A DNA stretch of 5,256 nt, taken from NCBI GenBank assembly GCA_900758845.1, contig CAAESW010000063.1, forward strand, positions 1 through 5,256, given 5' to 3'. The DNA comes from an uncultured Collinsella sp. GTDB lineage: Bacteria > Actinomycetota > Coriobacteriia > Coriobacteriales > Coriobacteriaceae. The notes below the pieces were generated by a model. The model did no database searches. It was not told where the DNA came from and saw nothing but the letters and a program-made list of their open reading frames with translations. A program made the translations under genes and the position numbers. This document shows, in pieces, positions 1-4,210 of the stretch (positions within the stretch are counted from its first letter, which is position 1; every line of letters begins with the position of its first letter).

Positions 1-91
1 GCGGATCAAGAAGTCCCTCGGGTGGCTCAGCCCGATGGAGTACCGCAGGAAGCTTGGATACGCCTAGGCGCGGTCCAAGAAATCGTCCGCA
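1..91 (+). mobile_element. Right end of an IS3-family insertion sequence (boundary uncertain)
   Basis: In IS3-family elements the transposase stop lies only a few tens of bases from the right terminal inverted repeat, and elements usually finish in CA. After the stop at 67 the sequence runs GGTCCAAGAAATCGTCCGCA to 91, followed by CCCCC. The TCCAA...GTCCGCA arrangement is reminiscent of IS150-group right ends. I therefore place the boundary near 91, but the left inverted repeat and the target-site duplication are outside the window, so the exact end is a guess and could fall anywhere from about 75 to 130. Confidence 0.35.
2..67 (+). CDS. IS3-family transposase, C-terminal end only (partial at left edge)
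   Basis: The first open frame reads RIKKSLGWLSPMEYRRKLGYA and then a TAG stop at 65-67. The pattern of a basic stretch, then a Leu-Gly-x-x-(S/T)-P-x-(E)-Y/F motif, closes the integrase-like (DDE, rve) domain of IS3-family OrfB transposases, which cut and join the element's ends during copy-out/paste-in transposition. Only 21 codons lie in the window, so the catalytic DDE residues, any upstream OrfA and any programmed frameshift cannot be seen. The gene points towards the LuxR-type regulator at 156-1700, and the two are convergent. Whether the copy is intact is unknown. Identification rests on the tail motif alone but that motif is characteristic. Confidence 0.8.
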   Translation, partial: RIKKSLGWLSPMEYRRKLGYA

Positions 92-93
92 CC

Positions 94-124
94 CCCTTTA
101 AAGCCCCGTGACTTTAATTTAGGG
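94..124. repeat. Imperfect hairpin between convergent genes (possible weak terminator)
   Basis: TTAAAG at 98-103 pairs with CTTTAA at 112-117 around an eight-base loop, and the flanking CCCT (94-97) pairs with AGGG (121-124) across a three-base TTT bulge. It sits between the transposase stop at 67 and the regulator stop at 156, where a bidirectional terminator would be expected. The stem is AT-rich, and neither strand has a good T-run after it, so termination would be weak. It may simply belong to the insertion-sequence end. Confidence 0.3.
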
Positions 125-155
125 ACTATTCCACCGCAACTTATTGGGAGATTAG

Positions 156-1700
156 CTAGTCCTTGGGTGTCCAGGACCAGAAGAAGTTGATAAGGGCCAC
201 ACGCGAGGCGGTACCGGCCTTTTTGTTGATCGAGGAAATGTGGCGATAGAGCGTGGAGCGCGAAAGAAAGAGCGTTGTGGCGATGTCCTGAACGCTCTGG
301 TCCGAAACGACCAAGGCCTCAAGAATATCGCGCTCGCGCTCTGTAAGCCCAAAGGTGGCGACGAAGGCATCAAGGCGTTCATCGGACGTGAGCTCCGCTG
401 CCTCCACGGGCTCGGGGTCGGAGCATGTGGGCGCAAGATCCCCACCAAGATCGTCGGTGGCAAGCGTCAGTCCGTCCCGCATCGCGGCATCATCGGCTCG
501 TTGCCCCAACTGCCCCAGCAGCGTAATCGCAATACCCACAAACATCACGAGCGCCGCGCCGACTGCAGCCAGCACGTTTTGACTCAAAATAATCGCCACC
601 GCCGGCGCCGTCACGAGCATCGAGCACACGTTGTTGACGACGCGGCCCATGCACGGCCAAAAATATGACCAGCGCGCATAGAGCGAGATGGCGGCGAATT
701 TTGTGGTAAAGAACACCACAAAGAAGCCCGGGCCCAGATAAAAGATGATCGTGGCAGCAAGCTCGTTGCCGCCATTGCCGTCGATGATGAGCACAAAGAA
801 CGAAAGCGTAGACAACATGGCGGCGCATGTCATGCCGATATTCATATACGAACGGCCGCGCAGGTCAAATAGGACGCCGGCGGCCAACGAGCTCACGACA
901 AGCAGCAGGCGCGGCCAGTCACCCAAATCAACGGCTCCGGTAGCATGCAGGGTCGTGAGGCCCGCGTTGAGAGCGGCGAATACGCCGGAAAGATACGCTG
1001 TCGCCACGGTCAAGCGAGCTGCAGTGCGGCGGAATGCCGCCTTTGCCTCGGGATCGTCATGCCACTTGGCGCCATATTCCAGAGCATCTACCGAAAGCCC
1101 GGCAACACTGGGTTCAAAGCTGGGATCGGACTCGTCGCGCAGCTTGGCGCGTCGGGCACCGTGGAGCGACGCCACCTGCGCGATCGCGCAGACGACCAGA
1201 ACAGCCTGCTGAGGAATGCCGGCAGGCATCACCATGTGGTTGAGCACCTGCACCAGAACGCCCATGGCGTAGGAAAGTGCAGCCGCACGCGCCAAGCAGG
1301 GCGTCCGTGCAAAGCGCCGCGCAAAGTTTGCATGGGCAGTCGATCCGCAGTAGCCCAGCGCGCAGCACGCCACCAAACCGCCGGCAATTATCACCTCAAC
1401 CTGAACCGCCATAATCAACAGCAGCAATGCCGCCACCAGCAAAACGCCCGTAACGTCACTCGTTGCTTCAATGGCATGGGGACGGCGATAGTACAGAATA
1501 GGACGCACAAAAAAGCCAATCACGCTCGCGCCGATAACAAGGCTCTCATAAATAACAACCTCGTCCGGAGACACGAACTCGGCCATGCGCACATCAAAAA
1601 GATACTCGCACGCCAAAAACGTGAAGAAGAACAGCGCCAGGCATATAATCTCCCGAATGCCCCGACGCAAATATGCGGTTGTGTCTCCCATGCCCCTCAT
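156..1700 (-). CDS. Membrane-bound LuxR-type transcriptional regulator (about 12 TM helices + C-terminal HTH)
   Basis: The 514-residue protein has about twelve hydrophobic helices, roughly at 17-35, 48-70, 83-101, 104-121, 137-158, 163-180, 230-250, 263-280, 287-307, 314-333, 354-374 and 377-399, with a charged loop at 181-229 dividing them six plus six as in MFS-like transporters. A charged linker (400-450) leads to a LuxR/GerE helix-turn-helix at about 451-511: GLTERERDILEAL, a scaffold helix near SVQDIATTLFLS, and a recognition helix near SRSTLYRHISSINKK. It probably senses a signal at or in the membrane and binds DNA from there; ligand and targets are unknown. No receiver or autoinducer domain is present. 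This layout is abundant in Coriobacteriia. The ATG at 1700 is chosen because GGGGG lies six bases upstream and the likely promoter leaves a leader of about 24 bases; a TTG at 1721 would add seven residues but has no Shine-Dalgarno. It is divergent from the operon beginning at 2078. Confidence 0.9.
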   Translation of the reverse strand: MRGMGDTTAYLRRGIREIICLALFFFTFLACEYLFDVRMAEFVSPDEVVIYESLVIGASVIGFFVRPILYYRRPHAIEATSDVTGVLLVAALLLLIMAVQVEVIIAGGLVACCALGYCGSTAHANFARRFARTPCLARAAALSYAMGVLVQVLNHMVMPAGIPQQAVLVVCAIAQVASLHGARRAKLRDESDPSFEPSVAGLSVDALEYGAKWHDDPEAKAAFRRTAARLTVATAYLSGVFAALNAGLTTLHATGAVDLGDWPRLLLVVSSLAAGVLFDLRGRSYMNIGMTCAAMLSTLSFFVLIIDGNGGNELAATIIFYLGPGFFVVFFTTKFAAISLYARWSYFWPCMGRVVNNVCSMLVTAPAVAIILSQNVLAAVGAALVMFVGIAITLLGQLGQRADDAAMRDGLTLATDDLGGDLAPTCSDPEPVEAAELTSDERLDAFVATFGLTERERDILEALVVSDQSVQDIATTLFLSRSTLYRHISSINKKAGTASRVALINFFWSWTPKD

Positions 1701-1706
1701 GGTTAA

Positions 1707-1711
1707 CCCCC
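1707..1711 (-). promoter_or_regulatory. Ribosome binding site that decides the regulator start
   Basis: Read on the minus strand, GGGGG is followed by TTAACC and then ATG at 1700, a six-base spacing typical of a Shine-Dalgarno site. It supports the ATG at 1700 over the in-frame TTG at 1721 and over the second ATG at 1691, which has only one base between the nearest purine run and the start. Confidence 0.6.
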
Positions 1712-1730
1712 AGCCGCTCAATTGTCCGGA

Positions 1731-1759
1731 AATCTATTTTAATAAAGAACCAGTCTCAA
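1731..1759 (-). promoter_or_regulatory. Candidate sigma70-type promoter for the LuxR-type regulator
   Basis: On the minus strand TTGAGA (1759-1754; five of six bases match TTGACA) is followed after exactly 17 bases by TAGATT (1736-1731; four of six match TATAAT). The spacer is AT-rich. Transcription would start near 1724, giving a leader of about 24 bases to the ATG at 1700 and only about three bases to the rejected TTG at 1721. This is a consensus match by eye. Confidence 0.5.
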
Positions 1760-1865
1760 TATCGAAGCCAGGCTTGAAATGCTGCAAATTTGACCCCAGC
1801 CGTCCACATCACGCCGCGATTTTGAGCCGCATGGACCAGAAGGGACACGCGCGGCCTCTAGCTCG

Positions 1866-1946
1866 GCAAGGAGTGTCCCCAACTGCCACTCATTTAAGTA
1901 CGTCCCCAATGAGTGCCCAATGACTACCCGCAGCAAGGAGTGTCCC
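1866..1946. repeat. 14-bp direct repeat pair, GCAAGGAGTGTCCC
   Basis: GCAAGGAGTGTCCC occurs at 1866-1879 and identically at 1933-1946, start to start 67 bases. The GTGTCCC core recurs at 1973-1979, and a close relative (CGTCCCC) at 1901-1907. The inverse, GGGACAC, lies at 1842-1848 and could pair with GTGTCCC at 1873-1879 around a 24-base loop. Between the long copies CCCAATGA is repeated at 1905-1912 and 1916-1923. The clustering in non-coding DNA suggests a dispersed intergenic repeat family or a multi-site operator; I cannot tell which. Confidence 0.65.
1887..1915. repeat. Perfect 8-bp inverted repeat (CACTCATT / AATGAGTG)
   Basis: CACTCATT at 1887-1894 is the exact reverse complement of AATGAGTG at 1908-1915, with a 13-base loop. 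It lies between the two 14-bp direct repeats. There is no T-run after either arm, so it is not a typical intrinsic terminator; a binding site or part of a folded repeat unit fits better. Confidence 0.5.
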
Positions 1947-1997
1947 TATGTGTCGGATGAAAAATGGGCCATGTGTCCCAGTTGTGGAGACTCCTTG
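1934..1997. repeat. 8-bp inverted repeat enclosing 48 bases (CAAGGAGT / ACTCCTTG)
   Basis: CAAGGAGT at 1934-1941, inside the second 14-bp repeat copy, is the exact reverse complement of ACTCCTTG at 1990-1997. The same word in the first copy (1867-1874) could pair with the same right arm, so two alternative long-range stems are possible. ATGTGTC occurs twice inside the loop, at 1948-1954 and 1971-1977. If transcribed this would lie in the leader of the downstream operon. Confidence 0.45.
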
Positions 1998-2066
1998 AGC
2001 CGTCTGGGTATCGCGAAGGATCGCGCACTCCCCCATCATCAAAAGTGACACACGCTACCAGTTGAT

Positions 2067-2072
2067 GGGAGG
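2067..2072 (+). promoter_or_regulatory. Strong ribosome binding site of the DUF4428 gene
   Basis: GGGAGG lies five bases upstream of the ATG at 2078. It is the strongest Shine-Dalgarno in the window and fixes this start, which also gives the MGFFDKMF-type N terminus placed just before the first Cys pair, as usual for DUF4428 proteins. Confidence 0.75.
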
Positions 2073-2077
2073 CAGCC

Positions 2078-2815
2078 ATGGGCTTCTTTGACAAGATGTT
2101 CGAGAAGAAAGAGTGCGCGATTTGCGGTACCGAGCTGGGACTTCTAGGTAAGACAAAAATCAATGAAGGCTACCTGTGCAAAGAGTGCGCCGGCAAGCTC
2201 TCCCCCTACTTTCACGGCTATCGCTCCAGCACCGCGGACGACATCCGTGAGCAACTCGCCTACCGCGAGGCCAACGCCGAACGCCTGTCTTCGTTCAACC
2301 CCACGCGCACGCTTTCTGCCGGGCGCACCAATATTATGCTCGATGAGGACGCGGGCCTGCTGATCATCACTTCGCAGAGCCGCTGGCGCGACGCCAATCC
2401 CGACATCATCGAGTTCTCGCAGGTACTCGGCTGCGATATGGATATCGACGAGCATCGCACCGAGATCTATCGCGAGACCAAGGACGGCGAGCGCGAGAGC
2501 TACAACCCGCCGCGCTACGACCTGGATTACGACTTTAATCTGACCATCCACGTCAACACGCCGTACTTTACCGAGATCAACCTGCGCGTGAACGACTCCA
2601 CCATCGATCAGCGCGGCTCCATCGAATATCGCGAGGCCAAGCGCCAGGCAACCGAAGTCCGCGATGCGCTGGTGCAGCTGCGTCAGGAGACACGCGACAG
2701 CGTCGTGGCCGCCAAGGCCCCCAAGACCGCGGTGACCTGCCCCTTCTGCGGAGCCACCACCATTCCCGATGCCAGTGGGCGCTGCGAATACTGCGGCGGC
2801 GCCATCGGCGCATAG
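2078..2815 (+). CDS. DUF4428 domain-containing protein with C-terminal zinc ribbon
   Basis: The 245-residue protein has two zinc-binding modules at its ends. The N-terminal one (residues 13-43) carries C13-x2-C16 and C34-x2-C37 in the setting CAICGTELGLLGK...GYLCKEC, which matches the DUF4428 family, a short uncharacterised treble-clef-like or ribbon module. The C-terminal one (221-239) is a classic zinc ribbon: CPFC...CEYCGG. The middle, about 85-175, is rich in alternating beta-type residues (TNIMLDEDAGLLIITSQ, LTIHVNTPYFTEINLRVN) and may form a PH-like sandwich, which is my inference. A charged helical stretch (about 185-212) links it to the ribbon. No signal peptide or membrane segment is seen, so it is probably cytosolic. 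It is first of three genes, ending 24 bases before the next start. A part in protein-protein contacts within a membrane-associated complex is likely; the molecular function is unknown. Confidence 0.88.
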   Translation: MGFFDKMFEKKECAICGTELGLLGKTKINEGYLCKECAGKLSPYFHGYRSSTADDIREQLAYREANAERLSSFNPTRTLSAGRTNIMLDEDAGLLIITSQSRWRDANPDIIEFSQVLGCDMDIDEHRTEIYRETKDGERESYNPPRYDLDYDFNLTIHVNTPYFTEINLRVNDSTIDQRGSIEYREAKRQATEVRDALVQLRQETRDSVVAAKAPKTAVTCPFCGATTIPDASGRCEYCGGAIGA

Positions 2816-2827
2816 CCCCCGGCACGG

Positions 2828-2833
2828 AAAGGA
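2828..2833 (+). promoter_or_regulatory. Ribosome binding site of the second operon gene
   Basis: AAAGGA, within GGAAAGGA, lies six bases before the ATG at 2840 in the 24-base gap after the preceding stop. The short gap and own ribosome site argue for one transcript with independent initiation. Confidence 0.7.
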
Positions 2834-2839
2834 CCGATC

Positions 2840-4162
2840 ATGGCCTTCGAGAGCGTTAACTATCAATGCCCTGCCTGCGGTGGCCCCTTGCATTTTGCAA
2901 GCGCCGAGCAAAAGCTCGTCTGCGACTACTGTGACTCGCGCTTTGAAGTCGAAGAAGTCGAGGCCCTCTATCGCGAGCGCCAGGACAAGGCCGACGCCAA
3001 AGCCGATGCGGCAGCCGCAACGCCCAAGCCCGTCGCCGACGACGCGGTGCAGGAGCTCGCCCAAAACGCCGGCTACATCTGCTCGTCGTGCGGCGCCGAG
3101 CTCGTGTCCGACGGCACCGTCGCCGTCACCACCTGCCCGTACTGCGGCAACTCCGCCGTGGCGCCCGGCCAGCTCTCGGGCGACTTCTCGCCCGACCTAG
3201 TGATTCCGTTTAAGCTCGGGCGCGATGACGTCACGGCCGCACTCAAGGAACACTACAAGGGCAAGATCTTGCTGCCCAAGAGCTTTGTCACCGGCAACCA
3301 CATCGACGAGGTCCAAGGTGTCTACGTGCCGTTTTGGCTCTACGGCGCCCGCGTTGACGGCGAAGTGTACTTTGACGCGACCAACGAGACCGTGACCGAG
3401 GAATCCGACCGCACCGTCACGACCACCGACCACTACGATGCCTATCGCAAGGGCAATATCTCGTTTAAGCGCGTGCCCGTCGACGGATCGTCCAAGATGC
3501 CCGACGGCCACATGGATGCCATCGAGCCGTTTGACTACGACGCGCTGCGCCCGTTCTCGGTCGCATATATGCCCGGCTACATCGCCAACCGTTACGACGA
3601 GGACTGCGAGACCTGCAAGGCGCGCGCCGAACGCCGTATGGAAGAAAGCACAATCTCGGCCCTGCGCGAGACCGTCGTCGACGAATACGACGATGCCACG
3701 GTCGAAAGCAAGCAGCTCGACTACACCTGGGAAGACAGCGACTACGCCCTGTTCCCCGTCTGGATGCTCTCCACCTCGTGGAACGGCAAGAGCTACCTGT
3801 TTGCCATGAACGGCCAGACCGGCCGCTTGGTCGGCGAGCTCCCCTGCTCCAAGCCCAAGCTCGCCATCGCCTCGGTGCTGTTCTTCGTGATCGGATTTAT
3901 CCTCTCCCAGATTCTCTTTATGGGGGAATACGCCTTCGATCCGGATTACCTCACCTTTGATATCGAGGGCATCCTCATCAACGTCATCGCGCCGCTGATC
4001 ATCGTGATTATCGGAGACGTGCTACTGGTAGGCCAGCTCAAGACGGCCAACGAAGCAGCCCATGCCGATGAGTATTGTGGCGAGCTCGACCTGACCGAGA
4101 AGCACGACACCTTCAGCCACACCGAGACCACCGTTGTCATGAAAGACGACAAGGACGACTAA
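2840..4162 (+). CDS. TFIIB-type zinc-ribbon membrane protein, YdjG-like
   Basis: The 440-residue protein starts with two zinc ribbons: C10-x2-C13 with C28-x2-C31, and C81-x2-C84 with C99-x2-C102, joined by an acidic, Ala-rich linker (about 36-72). A soluble domain (about 110-335) carries two signatures I associate with this family: GVYVPFWLYG at 160-169 and MNGQTG at 323-328; an additional CxxC lies at C256/C259. Two membrane helices follow, about 341-361 and 378-398, and a charged tail ends in KDDKDD. Databases often call such proteins 'TFIIB-type zinc ribbon' or, misleadingly, 'PriA helicase'; no helicase motif is present. In Bacillus subtilis the related YdjG acts with YdjH and YdjI at the membrane in the pspA operon, so this is probably a membrane anchor for the SPFH protein encoded next. 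With no signal peptide, the ribbons most likely face the cytosol. Ribbons and helices are plain; the complex is inferred. Confidence 0.88.
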   Translation: MAFESVNYQCPACGGPLHFASAEQKLVCDYCDSRFEVEEVEALYRERQDKADAKADAAAATPKPVADDAVQELAQNAGYICSSCGAELVSDGTVAVTTCPYCGNSAVAPGQLSGDFSPDLVIPFKLGRDDVTAALKEHYKGKILLPKSFVTGNHIDEVQGVYVPFWLYGARVDGEVYFDATNETVTEESDRTVTTTDHYDAYRKGNISFKRVPVDGSSKMPDGHMDAIEPFDYDALRPFSVAYMPGYIANRYDEDCETCKARAERRMEESTISALRETVVDEYDDATVESKQLDYTWEDSDYALFPVWMLSTSWNGKSYLFAMNGQTGRLVGELPCSKPKLAIASVLFFVIGFILSQILFMGEYAFDPDYLTFDIEGILINVIAPLIIVIIGDVLLVGQLKTANEAAHADEYCGELDLTEKHDTFSHTETTVVMKDDKDD

Positions 4163-4196
4163 GCAATCCAACCAATACCACCCAGCCTTTGACGAG

Positions 4197-4202
4197 AAAG
4201 GA
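4197..4202 (+). promoter_or_regulatory. Ribosome binding site of the SPFH gene
   Basis: AAAGGA lies eight bases before the ATG at 4211, in the 48-base gap after the previous stop. No hairpin followed by a T-run is present in the gap, so transcription probably continues through it. Confidence 0.65.
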
Positions 4203-4210
4203 AGATCACC

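Larger units (their letters stand above)
1701..2077. other. 377-base divergent intergenic region with a repeat cluster, no gene
   Basis: This stretch separates the starts of the regulator (minus) and the zinc-ribbon/SPFH operon (plus). The left part holds the regulator's ribosome site and candidate promoter. The part from 1760 to 1840 shows nothing I can name: short frames are open on the minus strand, but none has a ribosome site or recognisable domain. The part from 1842 to 1997 is filled with short direct and inverted repeats, listed separately. At 2010-2025 ATCGCG occurs twice exactly ten bases apart, which could be a phased protein-binding site. I find no convincing sigma70 promoter on the plus strand; the best -35-like TTGAGC (1995-2000) has no acceptable -10 at 16-18 bases. 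Confidence 0.6.

Noticed and set aside
1176..1191. Perfect 16-bp palindrome CTGCGCGATCGCGCAG
   Set aside because: It lies inside the regulator's coding sequence for a membrane helix (VCAIAQVAS), where GCG/GAT/CGC-type codons readily give such a palindrome; there is a single copy and no flanking signal. It could only matter as a methylation or HIP1-like site, which cannot be judged from one copy.
945..1706. Plus-strand open frame of 253 codons opposite the regulator
   Set aside because: It is antisense to the membrane LuxR-type gene; the product is rich in Arg, His, Asn and Gln and resembles no protein family.
1739..1936. Small minus-strand frame of 65 codons in the intergenic region
   Set aside because: No Shine-Dalgarno, no domain, and it runs through both the repeat cluster and the candidate promoter of the regulator. 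It could be a decayed remnant but I cannot support a gene.
1866..1979. Possible CRISPR array or att site
   Set aside because: Only two copies of a 14-bp repeat occur, spacing to the third partial copy is unequal (67 then 33 bases), and there are no cas genes or integrase visible.
1995..2023. Plus-strand promoter with TTGAGC as -35
   Set aside because: The base positions 17 away read GGATCG, which is no -10 hexamer, and no neighbouring spacing gives a better match.
2144..3064. Long minus-strand open frame (306 codons) across the first two operon genes
   Set aside because: It overlaps two clearly recognisable plus-strand zinc-ribbon genes, its protein is Gly/Ala/Val-rich without a domain, and such frames are common opposite GC-rich coding sequence.
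2840..4162. Annotation as PriA-type DNA helicase
   Set aside because: Only the zinc ribbons are shared. There are no Walker motifs, and two C-terminal membrane helices are present.
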